Source of the DNA: Papio anubis
Taxonomy: Eukaryota; Chordata; Mammalia; Primates; Cercopithecidae
Length of the DNA stretch: 64,000 nucleotides
Direction: 5' to 3'
Assembly: GCF_008728515.1 (NCBI RefSeq)
Contig: NC_044986.1
Span: 51,820,855-51,884,854 of the forward strand
Shown: piece by piece, positions 36,937 through 49,807 of the stretch
How positions within the stretch are numbered: position 1 is the stretch's first letter
Layout: every line of letters begins with the position of its first letter
Made by a program: the position numbers and the translations under genes
The notes under the pieces: model-generated
What the model saw: only the letters and a program-made list of their open reading frames with translations
What the model was told of the DNA's origin: nothing
Database searches by the model: none

Positions 36937-39900
36937 ACATGTGTGTATATATAATTTCACAGAATATTTATATACTGTGTATATACTATATTTTACATCT
37001 ATATAAATATATATATATAAATTTATCCTCTTAAAAAAATAAGTTACATTTTAGACAAAGGTTGATGTTAGTTTCTAGTAAAGTTTTCTATCTTGTGTAG
37101 CTTTTTTCTATTTTTCATTTGGAGTTTTAATTAAACTACTATAATTCTATGGTGTTTCTATTCTAATGTATTGCTGTAATGATTTACATATAAAGATTTT
37201 CTGAAATTATAACACATTTGAATTCTTAGAGTAAACAATACTTGGAAACACACAGAATACATTTTACATAAATATTCATCAAAATATAAATGGCAAGCAG
37301 AAATATATGCAGATTATTACACAACTGTATTAATCACAATTCTCTTTACAAAAAACATGTAATCAATATTCATATGAATAAAAGCAATATTAGGGAGACA
37401 ACAAAAAACCTTTGACATGACCCTTCCCAGACACTACACTCAAAGTAGCTACAGTCCTGTCATTTAAGACCACGGCTTCTGTTTACATTTATATAAATAA
37501 AATCATAGGGTGTAAACATAAACTTTCAATGCATTTTTTGTTCAGAATTATGTTCTGGAGATTCATGCATACAGTTGCATGTAATTTGTGTTTTTTAAAT
37601 TGTAACTCGTCAGGAAATTCTTGAATCTTCTCTATCAGATACATCAGGGAAAGTTACCCAATTATCTGTTTCATTCTCTTATATAACATTAAATCAAAGT
37701 TAATGAGAATGAATCTTAGTCCACAGATCCAGTTGAGCAACAACAGCAGCATTAACAAGTAAAATTTTATTTAACTCAAGTTTTAAATTAGTGCTCTCAT
37801 TCTTCCTTGTCCTATTTTATTGTATTATCCTAGGATAATTCAGCATATTACTAAGGCGGAAAAGCTACATCTGAGCTTTAGTCACAGATCAACAAAGGTT
37901 GTGGCTCAAATGTCCATTATCCCTGTTCTATCTTATTCCTGTGCTCATAACCACTTCTAGTTTGAAAACAACCTGCTAGTTCTGTGTCATGTTTAGGGCA
38001 CAGGAGGAGTTTTCTCTGACACTACCTATAATCCTCCATGTTCAATTGTGCTACATAGGAATTTCCCTTCTGACCTCATCAATCTCTCACAGTGATGCTA
38101 AGCACAACATACACTACCTTTGTGTTAAAGACCTTTGGAGCATTTCATCTTCCTTTTCTCTTCTTAACCAGCCAGAATAATATCCTTTCAATTTCATGAT
38201 CATTTTTTGTCCTTCATGTGTTTTCAAGATATTGTGTTCTTATATCCCCTTCATTTTATCACTCTGCACACCTTTTGAGGTCCTTTTGAACTTAGACATT
38301 TTGCTGGGAAAAGCCAGCAAGACATGAAGGCAACTTCATTTTGCTCTCCCACATGCTTCCTCTTAGATAAGGAATTAGAGAACAATCTACCAATTTAAAT
38401 GTGTGAAAAAATAAGTAAATATTGTTAATAAGCATACATATTTTAAATCTTCATTCTTTTCTTATTAGCTCACTAAATTTTACTGAAGATACAGAAATGG
38501 AATAAAGATAAAAATTAATTTTGAGAAAAAACATGCAAACTTACAAATGCTTTACATCCAGTTGTGGAGACAACCTTTTGATAGCTTCTGATGAACTTCC
38601 TGAGAAACGAGGTTTCATCTGGGGTAAAGAGACTGGACTGAGGAGATGTGAAGGTACTTTCTCACTCCAAACTCTGATTATTCTAAATTTTAAATATGAT
38701 TGCATCATCCGAATTATCAAAGCTCTCCAAATCCAAAACATTCTAGTGGATTCAATTGCTTCTTCTGAGAGTATATGCATTGTTTTTACAAAAGGTTAAG
38801 AGGAAAAAAAGAATCAGAGAAGATTTAAGCTAATGCTTTCATGTAGAACAGAATGCTGAGGTTCAAAAAGGGTGAATGACAAAACTGAGTCGACATATTA
38901 GCATCAATGGTATGACATTTTATATATTGACTCCTGTTTTGCTCCAAGGCAAAGTATGTTGAAATTATATTAATTGTGTGTAAGTTAATCTTTCAAGAAT
39001 GTATTAATTCTGTATGTATTTTTAAAATCATGTTATATTATCTGGAGCTGTAAAACTTATTCTCAAATAGTTTAAACTTGTTTCTCACAGGTAGAAATCC
39101 ATTCATTTAATTAATAAAATATTGGGTAATTATTAATTATTAATAAGTTAAAAATATAAGTGGCTATTAAATATTATAAATATACCAGTTTAATACGCTA
39201 CTCCTAAATAATATATCTCCTGAAATTCTAACAAGATTTTTAGAAACAAAAAGAGCATCATACCTTAACTTCTTTATGTCTCAGTTATCCAATTTCTCAG
39301 GAAATCACATTATAAATATGCAGTTTTAAAACTAACTTCCCTTAAGCTACATATGTAAATGATATGGTTGCTAATCAAATCAGACTTCATCTATTATTTC
39401 TTGTTGCATAACAATTTTAACTAAAGCATAATTTTGTTTTATATATCAATAATATTTTCATTCTGGGAAATAGCTTCATAATATATACTAAGACCATATA
39501 AAATGAATTATTATTGCAACTAAGTGTGCACTGTCAAATGGCTTAGCAAAACACTAGCTTGCATACCATATTCTTGTCCTGCTTAACAATTGCAATAAAA
39601 TAGAAATGATAAGACCATAAAGAACAGTGTAGAATTTGAAACAGAAATCACTGTGCATTACATTGCCATTTGATATGATGAACTGTAGCTTGCTGACGGT
39701 AATCTTAATGAGGATTACAGTAGAGATATTAAAATATATATGTGGCCTTCTATTAACAATAAGACCCTCAAATGTATTTTTATGTCTATATTTTCATGCT
39801 ACAGGACTTTGAAAATCCATTTGATTAGAAATTTGAATGCCAAGTTAAACCATCAATAAAATTAATCAGAAACAACATATTGAGCAAATGCAGAAAATTT

Positions 39901-40585
39901 CAATGGTTTTGAATTCTTATTGTGAAGGCAAATTAAATTTAACTGAGAAGATGTATCATCTTGTACTGACATTCAGAAAACTATCCAAGACTTAGCCATT
40001 GGCTTACCAGCTGGATAACTTGCTTTTATGTGCATCTATTCTCCCAAGATGAGCAGGACATGTAGTTGTGTTTAAATACTCAAGCAATCATATAATTAGT
40101 GCTATATATTTTCTGCCTTGCTATCAAAGAATCTAAATGTATCTTATTATTTAGGAATCTTTCAGTTAAATGTGTCAGAGATCCTTATCTAACAAGGGCT
40201 AAAGTTTGAAGGAAAGGGGTTGAGTTTTGACTAAAAAAAAAAATCCAAGAAATTGAACGAATCAACAAAAATGCAGAAAGAAAGCTGAACCGAAAGTACA
40301 TTGGATCTCACACAAGGATCGGTTCATCTTCTATGTTTTTCCCTATTTGTCTTGATTGTATTTTTTTCACATTAATCATGGCTAGGGTTTGACTGGATAA
40401 TAGAAGGATGAAAAAGTTCTCTTTGAGGTAAAAGTGTTTTGAGTAGAGCAAGTTGTATAAAGGGGGCTGTTGTTCTGAGAAGGAGTGATAAGCAGACCAC
40501 ATAATTGTTGCCTTACATACATTGTTGTAGTTGCATATGGAATTTTAGAGACTGTAAACTGGAGTGCTCAATTTACATTGATGAA
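36937..40585. other. AT-rich, mostly unique DNA
   Basis: A TA-rich self-complementary tract lies at about 36945-37020. 37440-37610 weakly resembles an antisense L1M 3' piece ('ctggagattcatgcatacag'). Frames of 60-92 codons near 37989, 38521 and 40308 have no domain or initiation context I can support. No gene is seen. Confidence 0.4.
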
Positions 40586-40589
40586 TTTA

Positions 40590-41110
40590 TCCAAAATTAG
40601 TTGAGTCCATACTATGTGCTAGAAGCTGTGCTAAGCACCTGGGATTCAACAATGAAAGAGATGGACAGCTTCTTTGGCCTGGCATAAATACACAACTCAG
40701 TGTGAAGAGAGCTGAACTGAAGGTTAACAAACAAGTGCAAAAACCAAATTGTCACAGGTATCATATGAGAAATAAACAAAGGATGGCAACAGAAAATGGT
40801 GCAGGGTGGCTATTTTAAATAACGCACTCAGCGAAGAACTTTTTGAGGAAGTTATTCTAGCTAGGGATAAAAAGACAGTAGCATGTGCAGTCTTTCAGTT
40901 GGGAAAGATTGTGGTCTGTTCAAACAAACTAGTAGTCTGTAATTAGTCCTAGTTAGTCCAGTCTGTAGAGTAAACCTGATTAAGGTTGGAGAAACAATTA
41001 GATCATGTAGGAACTCAAAGTCCTGGAATATGAATTTTATTATAAATGTAACATGAAGCCACTGAAGCAGTTCAGAGTAGGGAGCCACAAGATTTCACTG
41101 GTATTTTAAA
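40590..41110 (+). repeat. Ancient interspersed repeat (copy B), family not assigned
   Basis: 'ccatactatgtgctagaagc', 'tgtgctaagcacctgggatt', 'ctttttgaggaagttattct', 'gtaacatgaagccactgaag' and 'agggagccacaagatttcac' follow the same order as parts of copy A at 26510-27470. Highly diverged. Confidence 0.5.
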
Positions 41111-42700
41111 ATGATGCATTTTTGCCATTATGTAGAGAACCACTTGGGAGATGGATGAAAAATCTTATTTGGTGATAATAGATTTCAGTACAGAGATAAA
41201 TAAAAAATCCAGTATAATGAAAATTTGGGGACGTGAGTATTTAAATTCTGCTAGCAAGCACTAAAAAGACTTGTGCATACACAAATAACTGTGGCAGGAA
41301 GAAATCAAGAGTCCATTGTAGTACATGATAATGTTGAACTGATAGACATTCAAATGAAAGACAATCAAATAAGTAATACTCTTGTTGAATGCTTATGCAT
41401 CTCCCTGTGGAAACATTATATTCTACCATCAATCACCTCTTTAGATCTCTAAAGATAGGCTCCTTTAACTACTACTCTGTTGTTGTTGCTCATTATTAAG
41501 TATTGTGTCCATGTGGCTTTTGACATTTAAGTGCTACCTCCTGGCCTCTCAGAGTACCAATTCTTTTACAGCATCATCACCTACTATTAGCCCTGGCCTG
41601 AAAGAAAAAAAAAGCCACCACTGAGGTTCTCAAAGACTGTGTTGCCCCTCTCACCTGCGCATTCCTTATCATTTTGGTAAGTGGTGTGTCCTCTAGATTC
41701 ATCCCTGATGAATCTAGTTGGCCAGTGGGTTTTCTAGTCTTATGTTAAATATGTACGTTACAATCCTCATTTCTCTAAGCCTAGGTGCCTTACCTTCTTT
41801 ACCAGCATTTTTGGCATTTATACTTTATTTAAAATGAGTAATTACTTTATCCAAGATTAAAAGAGACATCATAATACCATGATAGCATCATTCCCCACGA
41901 TTCTTGTCAGAGTGTTAAATCTTGTATCACAGGAGGATACTCCCATATCAACAAATTCTCCCCTCTTCAATTTTATGTTTTCCCTGCTGTATCAAATAGC
42001 TTCTGACAATACTTATTAAACAGATTCTGAAACTTACTTGTTTTATATAATCTCTTCTCTCTTTAAAAGCTCAACTTACCTTCAGTTTTACTATGCCATT
42101 CTAACCAGATTGAGGATTATTTTTGTTCTGGTTGCCCAGAAGAGACATTAGGTGAATCCTGAGGCAGGGAAACTTTATAAAGCACCTACATGATCTTCAA
42201 ACAAAGGAAGAAGAAACTATTTTCTGTCAGGGGCAATGTGCTGCTCTTGTGGGTCCAGTTGGTTCAGTGGAATCTGTAAGTACAGAATTGTCAATTGTAC
42301 CTGCTTTATTATCACCAGACCAATCATTCACTATCAGATTCCAAACAATTTTAGTAAAGCAATACATTAAGTATTCGCTGAAAGGGGACAACTTTCTAAA
42401 ACATAAGATGGCAGGTATAAAATTCGTGTGAAAATATAAAGGTGTCATAGCAAATTAAGTAAATGTGTTTCATTTCAAAAGGAAAAAAAAATTACTAAAG
42501 AGGTTTGTTCCCCACAGATTGGTAACAATATTTTCATTGTCAGCAGATTCCTATAACTCAGAAGACAATGGCTTGCACATAATATGTTTAAATGCTGAAC
42601 TAAATCATATAGAAAAGTGATCCTGCCTGGGTATATATAAAGGAAATAGACAAAAGAGAAGTGTTTGCCTAATGTGTGGCTAATTTGTACATTACAGTGA
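41111..42700. other. AT-rich unique DNA
   Basis: No gene or confident repeat is recognised. Confidence 0.4.
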
Positions 42701-42704
42701 CATT

Positions 42705-42865
42705 TAGAAAATCACTTCAATTCTCTGATTCTTCTTCCTTCACTGAATGATAAACAGCAGTTACAAAAAGAACAACTGCATGGTGGGTTGTTAGGAACAT
42801 TGGAAGTAACATATGTAAGCCTCTTAGTATATGAACATAGTAGGTAGGTACTTTTATGAATGTTT
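42705..42865 (+). repeat. MIR-type SINE fragment
   Basis: 'gaaaatcacttcaattctct' followed by 'gattcttcttccttcactga' and then 'tgggttgttaggaacattgg' matches the MIR core and right part in order, strongly diverged. Confidence 0.4.
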
Positions 42866-43425
42866 CTTGAATAAATAAATTTTACTCATTCCATGCAAGA
42901 TAACAATTATGTTTATCAAAATTATGAATGGCATTGTGTTTGTGTTAGACAGATCCTTAGAAAGTACATTATCTTATCATGGTGGAGGAAAAGATGTTAA
43001 GAAAATTAAAAAAAAAATGCCTTTTACATTACTATTGTAAACTTCTACTCCTGGGAGGTCTGAAGTTTCCAAGATCTGTGATATACTCTGAGGAAATAGA
43101 ATAAGTGGTTTCAGATCTTACAGCACTGAAAATTCAATTGACATATTTTGTTAAATCCCATGATAAAAAATAGATATACAAATAAATATGCAGATTTAAA
43201 CGTAAGTTTAAAATATTTTATTTATGTAACAAATTTATCAAATCTTATGCATAAAAATGACTTTTCTTTGCAATAACTTAGGTGTTGCATGTTGTTTTTA
43301 TGACACTTTCATTGTTCCAGAACATTTTAAAATCCCTTTTTGAACATAACTTTAGAGCCAATATATGAAGTACACACCAGACACCACATACAAAAATATA
43401 CCATATTATTTGGCAATCAACATTA
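42866..43425. other. AT-rich unique DNA
   Basis: No gene or confident repeat is recognised. Confidence 0.45.
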
Positions 43426-43426
43426 T

Positions 43427-43733
43427 TTTTCTTTTTTAAGAGACAGGGTCTTTCTCTGTGACCCAGGCTGGAGTGGAGTGGCATGATCATAGCTGACTGC
43501 AACCTGGAACTCCTGGGCTCAAACAGCGCTCCCACCTCAGCCTCCCAAGTAGCTGTGACTACAGGTACACATCACCATGTTTGGCTAATTTTTATTTTTA
43601 ATTTTTTGTTTTTTAGAAACAGGGTCTGGCTGTGTTACCCAGGTTGGTCTCAAACTCCTGCCCTTAAGCAGTGCTCCCACCTCAGCCTCTGAAAGTGCTG
43701 GAATTACAGGTATGAGCCACTACACCACGTCTC
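43427..43733 (-). mobile_element. Alu SINE, old (AluJ-like), antisense
   Basis: T-rich start, 'gacccaggctggagtggagt', a long T-rich middle linker, 'gggtctggctgtgttaccca', and an end at 'gagccactacaccacgtct'. A further 40-bp Alu-like scrap ('ctcaaactcttgccctcaag') lies at 43973-44010. Confidence 0.9.
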
Positions 43734-44083
43734 AATCTTTACTTCTTCAATAAAGCTTTATTACCCTGTTTAGTCATCCCACTCACTTTATTCACAGACA
43801 CAGAAAGAGTTGACAAGATTAAGTAGTCTCAAACAGATGTCCTATGAAATGCGAGCACAAATCCAAAGGGAGAGCTCTAAAACTTGCTTTGGAAACAGTG
43901 GTATCACCAGAATAGATATATAACCAACCAAAGTAATACCTGGAAAGCCATTTATGGCTTTTATAGCCATTGGCCTCAAACTCTTGCCCTCAAGCAATCC
44001 TCTGAAGGTGGCCATTTATAAAATGGCCACTTACAGCTACTTTATACACATAAAGTGCTTATTGTTTGCCTGCTTGTGTCCTC

Positions 44084-44425
44084 TCTAATATAAATATTGA
44101 AACTTTATCCCCAACGTAATAGTATTAAAAGGTGGGGCCATGATTGCTTGGCTCCCAGGAATGAATTATTGCCTCATAAAAGGGCTGAGAGAGCCAGTTT
44201 GCCACTTCCATTCCTTTGCCATGTGAGGATGCAGTGTTCATGCCCTCTGGAAGATACAGCAAGAAGGTGCCAATGTGGAAGCAGAGGGCAGTCCATGCCA
44301 GGCACCCAACTCGCCAGCACCTTGATCTTGGACTTTCCAGCATCCAGCACCAAGAGAAATACATTTCTGTTGTTTATAATTTGCCCAGTCTCTGGTAGGC
44401 TGTTTGGTAGCACAACATCCAAGGC
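44084..44425 (+). mobile_element. MaLR-type LTR fragment (MLT1/MST-like)
   Basis: 'gaaactttatccccaacgta', 'tattaaaaggtggggccatg', 'ataaaagggctgagagagcc', 'tttgccatgtgaggatgcag', 'ccttgatcttggactttcca' and 'tttctgttgtttataatttg' appear in the order of a sense MaLR LTR. The extreme ends are eroded and no partner LTR is near. Short frames across it are not genes. Confidence 0.7.
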
Positions 44426-45175
44426 ATAAAGTAAATTTTTTTAGGTTAGTTTATTCAAATATTCTATATCATATATGTACCATTTCATTAATTTCCACCA
44501 AGAGTAAGAAGACTTTATCTTATATATTACTTTAATATGCAGTTTTGGTGCATGTTATGGATTTCTTAATGGATGTTAATATAATTTTGAATACAGGGTG
44601 TATTATGAATAATAAATAAATGATGTGATATGTAGTATATCTTATCACTCAATAGAAAACTAAAATATCCATGCTAAAATAAAAATTATATAATGATTTC
44701 AATACGGAAGAGAGAAATTCTGCCTCGGACATTAAAATAAACAAAACAACTAAACTCAGGAAAAATTATATTATACGTTCTAAAATTATTTTGATTTAGC
44801 ATTTCTGAGGAAAGAAAACAAAGGTATACCAAGTCTGAACGTTCTCTATTATCATTTTAGTAAAAAGGCTACAATTTCCTACATGATAAGATTGGAAAAA
44901 AATCAGTTGAAGGTCTATTGGTAAACAATTTAAGGAGCCTACAAAACCAATTAAGTTTGTCACTCTTTTAATTTATCCTTTTTAACTTTTACACATACAA
45001 CCATTTTTGTAGGTATGATATATTCAGTAATAAAACCCTCATTTGCTCACCATCCACCTAAAGAATAGTACATAATAATTATTTTGAAGGCCTTAATATG
45101 CCTCTCCCAATTATATTCCTCTGTATCTCTTCACCTCAATAATAATCTAAATTTTGTTTTAATGGTTGTCATGAT
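44426..45175. other. AT-rich unique DNA
   Basis: No gene or confident repeat is recognised. Confidence 0.45.
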
Positions 45176-48049
45176 TTTAAAAAATGAAGACTTTATTTTT
45201 AGAGCAGTTTGAGGTTTATAGACAATTTGAGAAAAAGTCCAGAGAATCTCCATATACCTCCCCCATACACACACATACACACACAGTTTCCTGTTATTAT
45301 TTTGCACTTGTGTGACACATTTATCATAGCTGATGGGTCAGTAGTGAAACCGTTCTTATTATTATAAAGTTCATAATTCAAATTAGGGTTCCTCTTAGTA
45401 TCTACAGTTTCATGGATTTTGACAAACCTGTGATGTCATGTATCCAACATTTACAGTATTATACAAAATAGTTCCACTGCTTTTAATATTTCCTCTTCAG
45501 CTATTCATCCTGTTCCCAACTCCTTATCTACCCTCATCCCCTGCAATAACTTCCTGGAACCACCAGTATTTTACTGTGTCTGTAGTTTTGGCTTGTTCAC
45601 AATATCGTATATTTGGATCACACAGTATGTAAGCTTTCCACATTGCCTTCTTAGACTTAGCAATGTGCAATGTGGATTCCTTGGTGTTTTATAATGGAAT
45701 AGCTCATTACTTTATACTATTGAAAAATAATCTATTCTATAAATGTACCACATATTATAATCCATTCCTCTATTGAAAGACATCCTGATTGCTTCAATTT
45801 TTTATAATTTTTAATAAAGCTGCTATAAACATTTGTGTGCAGGTTTTTTTCTGTCTACCAGGTTTGCTACTAATTTACATAAAACAATATTTGGATCATA
45901 ATGTGAAAGTATGTTTAGTTATGTTTTTTAAAATGTCAAACTATCTTCCAAAGTGGCTATACCATTTTGCATTCTGGCCAGCAGTCAATGAGTTTATGTG
46001 GTCCACATCCTCACCAGCATTGGGTACTGTCAGTGTTTTGGGTTTTAGCTACTTTACTAGGTATGTAGTTGTGTAGTTGTATCTTATGTTAATCTGCAAT
46101 TTCCTACTGACACATGGTGCTTGAGTATTGTTCATATGCCTCTTTGCCACCTGTATGTCTTTTTTACGTCTCTTTTTAATTGGGTTGTTTTAGCCTCTTT
46201 TAGGTATTTTAACCTCTTTTTAATTGGGTTGTTTGTTTCCTTACTGTTGAATTTTAACGTTTTTTAAATACATGTTGGATGCAACTTATTTATTAGATAA
46301 GTGTTTTGCAAATATGCTCTCCCATTTTGTGACTTGTCTTTTCAGTGTCTTAACAATGACTTTCACAGAGCAGGAGTTTTTAATTTTATTTAAGTTCAAT
46401 TTGCAAAATTTTCTTTCATGGATGAATCATTTGATATTGTTCTAAAAATAGACAAACTCAGGTCACCTTAATTTTCTTCTACGTTATCTTTCAAATCTAT
46501 AGTTTTGCATTTTACATTTAGATCCATGATCTATTTTGAGTTACTCTTCACGAAAGGTTTAATAACTGTGTCTGGATTAATGTTCAGCCTGTGGAAGTCT
46601 TGCTATTCCATCATCATTTGTTGAAAAGACTGCCCTTCTTCTGCTAAATAGCCTTTGCTCCCTTGTCAAAGATCAATTGACTATGTTTGTGAGGTCTTTT
46701 TCTGGGCTCTTTATTCTGTTCTACTGGCTTAGTTATCTATTCTTTCACTAATACCACACTGTATGGATTGATGTAGTTTTGATTAGTTTGATTACTGTAG
46801 CTTTATAGCAAGTCTTGAAGTTGATTAGTTTCTGTCTTCTAATTTCATTGCTCTTCTTCAATATTATGTTGGCTACTCTAGGTCTTTGCCTTTCCATGTA
46901 AATTTGAAATCAGTATGTCTAGATCTGTAAAAGTAACTTGTTGGGATTTTGATTAAGATCGTGTTGAACCTATAGATCAGGTTGAGAAGAACAGATATCT
47001 TACAGTGTTGAGTCTTCTTATCCATGAACATGAAATATCTCTCCATTTGATTAGTTCTTTACTTTTTTAATCACAGTTTTTCTGTTTGCTGCTTATAGAT
47101 GCTGTAAATATTTTGCTTGATTTATGTAGTTTTTATATGAATGTAAATTGGTATTTTGTTTTCATTTCAAATTTCAATTATTCATTGCTGATATATGGAA
47201 AAACAATTAACTTTGATTTATTTTACTTGTATCCTACAACATCGCTATCATTGCTAATTAGTTCCAGGAATTTTTTCCTTGATTCTTTGGAATTGTCTAC
47301 ATAGAAAATAATCTCAACTGCAAAGATGATTTTACTTTTTTATCCCCAATCTGTATAACACTGGTTATTATTTTCTTTATCGTACTGAATTTGCAAGATC
47401 TTCCAGTAGTATCAACTTGAATTGCCTTGTTTCTGATTTTAGGGGAAAACATGTGTTTCTTCACTTTAAAGAATAATGTAGGTTTTTTGTAGATGTTCTT
47501 TATTAAGTTAAGGAAGTGCCTTTATATCCATACTTTGCTGAGAGCTTTTATCACAAATGACTGTTGGATTTTGTCATATATTTTTCTCTGCATTATTGAT
47601 ATGATCATATGATTTTTTTAGGGTATTGATATGATGGACTACATTAACATATTGTAGAGTGTTGTCATAATTTCTTCCACATGGCCTGTCTGTGATATCT
47701 GTCCGTTTCTGAAAGAGGGGTGTTAAAATCTCCTGGTATAATCATGATTTGTCTATTTCTCCTTGCATTTCTATCAGTTTTGCTTTATATATTTTGAAAC
47801 TCTATTGTAGCTACACAAAAAATATAATTTTTATGTCTTCTTAGAGTTTTTACCTTTTTATAATTACATAATACACATTTTATTCCTGGTAACTCTTTTT
47901 CCATTGAAGTCTATTCTTTCTGTCATTAATATAGCTACTGCTGCTTCTTTGAATTCATGTTAGCATGGTATAACTTTCGGTATTCCTTTACTTTTAATGT
48001 ATATGTGACTTGACATTTAAAGTGGACTTCTTGTAAACAATATATATAT

Positions 48050-48166
48050 TTTTTGATACAGGTTCTTGCTCAATTGCCCATGCTGGAGTGCAGTAGCATG
48101 ACCATAGCTCATAGCAGCCTGCAGCCACAAACTCCTAGTCTCATATAGACTAGATCGATCCATCTG

Positions 48167-48207
<41 letters not shown>

Positions 48208-48316
48208 ATAGCAAGTCTTGTAAGTTGATTAGTTTCTGTCTTCTAATTTCATTGCTCTTTAATATTATGTTGGCTACTCTGGGTCTTTGCCTTTCCATGT
48301 AAATTCATCTATAGAT

Positions 48317-48369
<53 letters not shown>

Positions 48370-48515
48370 TGGATAGATAGATATATTAGATACTGTCCAC
48401 TGTTTTCCCCCAGGCTGGTCTGGAACTCCTGACCTCAAGTATCTTTCTCCTGCCTCTGTGACTCCTGTAGCAGGAGATTACAGGCAGGCGACACAGTCCA
48501 GCAGGGTCCTCTTTT
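48050..48515 (-). mobile_element. Alu-like SINE split by tetranucleotide arrays, antisense
   Basis: The left part, 48053-48150, has 'tgcccatgctggagtgcagt' and 'gcatgaccatagctcatagc'. The right part, 48400-48515, has 'ccaggctggtctggaactcc', 'tgacctcaag' and 'ggagattacaggcaggcgac'. Together they make one old antisense Alu. Between them lie a (TCTA)n array, a 102-bp piece of L1 sequence and a (TAGA)n array. Confidence 0.7.
48162..48390. repeat. (TCTA)n - L1 copy - (TAGA)n inverted arrays
   Basis: (TCTA)n fills about 48165-48204 (roughly ten units). (GATA)n, its reverse complement, fills about 48313-48390 with a few interruptions. Between them, 48204-48305 repeats L1 positions 46801-46904 of this window almost exactly: one inserted T after 'gtcttg', a 3-base loss in 'ctcttcttcaat', and one A-to-G change. 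The arms are therefore complementary around a spacer copied from a site 1.4 kb to the left. Confidence 0.85.
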
Positions 48516-49807
48516 TTTAATACACTTTGAGTCTCCGTCTTTTTAATGTCTTTATTTCTTTTTCTTAAATATATAACACTTTTATCAGTTATACCATAAT
48601 AAAGATTGAGAAAAAATAAACAATACCTGAAAAATATCTACCTCCTGGTGAGTGCTTAATAAAAATCCTCTTTCAAATTTTTTGCATTTTGGTTTGTACT
48701 GCATTGATTCCTCTGCTTATTTATACATCACTATTAAATATATTTGTAAGTCTTTTACAGTTCTATACATTCTAAATATATCTCTTTGGCCTCCTTCTTT
48801 ATTGCTTTTTTATTTATAATTTTAAATTTTATTTTAGTTTCAGGAGTATATGTGCAGGTTTTTTGCATGGGTATATTGAGTGATGCTGAGGTTTGGGGTG
48901 ACCTCATTACTCAAGTAGTGAGCATAGTACCCAATTGGTCATGTTTCAACAAATGGATCCTGACATCTTCCCCTCACTAGTAGTATGCAATGTCTGTTAT
49001 TCTCATCATTATGTCCATGTGTACTCAATGTTTATCTCCCACTTATATGTGAGAGCATGCAATATTTTTTTACTATTTCTTCAATAATTTGCTTAGGATT
49101 ATGGCCTCCAGCTGCATCCATGTTGCTGCAAAGGACATGATTTCATTATTTTTATAGCTGTGTAATATTCCACGGTGTATATGTACCATGTTTTCTTTAT
49201 TCAGTCCACTATTGATGAAACCTATGTTGATTTAATGTCTTTGGTACTGTGAATAACACTGCAATCACCATACAAGTGCTATGTCTTTTTGGTAGAGTGA
49301 TTTATTTTTCTCTGGGTATAAACTCAGTAACAGTATTGTTGGGTTGAATGGCAGCTCTGCTTTAAGTTCATTGAGAATTCTCCAAACTGCTTTTCAAAGA
49401 GTCTGAACTAATTTGCATTCCAATCAACAGTGTATAAGAGTTCCCTTCTTTCTGCAGTCTTGCCAACATCTGTTATTTTTTGATTTATTAATAGTAGTCA
49501 TTCTTCACTGGTGTGAAACAGCATCACATTGTGGTTTGAATTGGATTTTCCCAGTGATTAGTGATGATAAGTATTTTGTCATGTTTGTTAGCTGCTTGTA
49601 TGTCATCTTTTGACATGTGTCTGCTCATGCCCATTTTTTAAATGGAGTTGTTTGTTTCTTGCTTGTTGAATTGTTTAACTTCCTTATAGAGCTTGAATGT
49701 TAGACCTGTGTCAGATGCATAGTTTAATAATATGTTCTCTCATTCCATAGGCTGCTTATTGATAGTTTCTTTTGCTGTGCAGAAGCTCTTTAGTTTAGTA
49801 AGATCCC

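Larger units (their letters stand above)
45176..48800 (-). mobile_element. Old L1M LINE, antisense (outer element, left part)
   Basis: Plus-strand text runs from the L1 3' end leftmost toward the 5' end: 'ctttatttttagagcagttt', 'gccagcagtcaatgagttta' (near 45979), 'gcctttgctcccttgtcaaa' (near 46650), 'gatccatgatctattttgag' (near 46523), 'gcctttccatgtaaatttga' (near 46889) and 'attgatatgatggactacat' (near 47624). Frames are thoroughly broken, and RT-region text between about 47640 and 47660 is partly deleted. It holds an interrupted Alu-like element near 48050-48515. The element seems to resume at 55246 after a younger L1. Confidence 0.75.

Noticed and set aside
48162..48390. CRISPR-like repeat-spacer arrangement of the TCTA/TAGA arrays
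   Set aside because: The units are uninterrupted tetranucleotides with one spacer, in a mammalian genome; it is a microsatellite structure.
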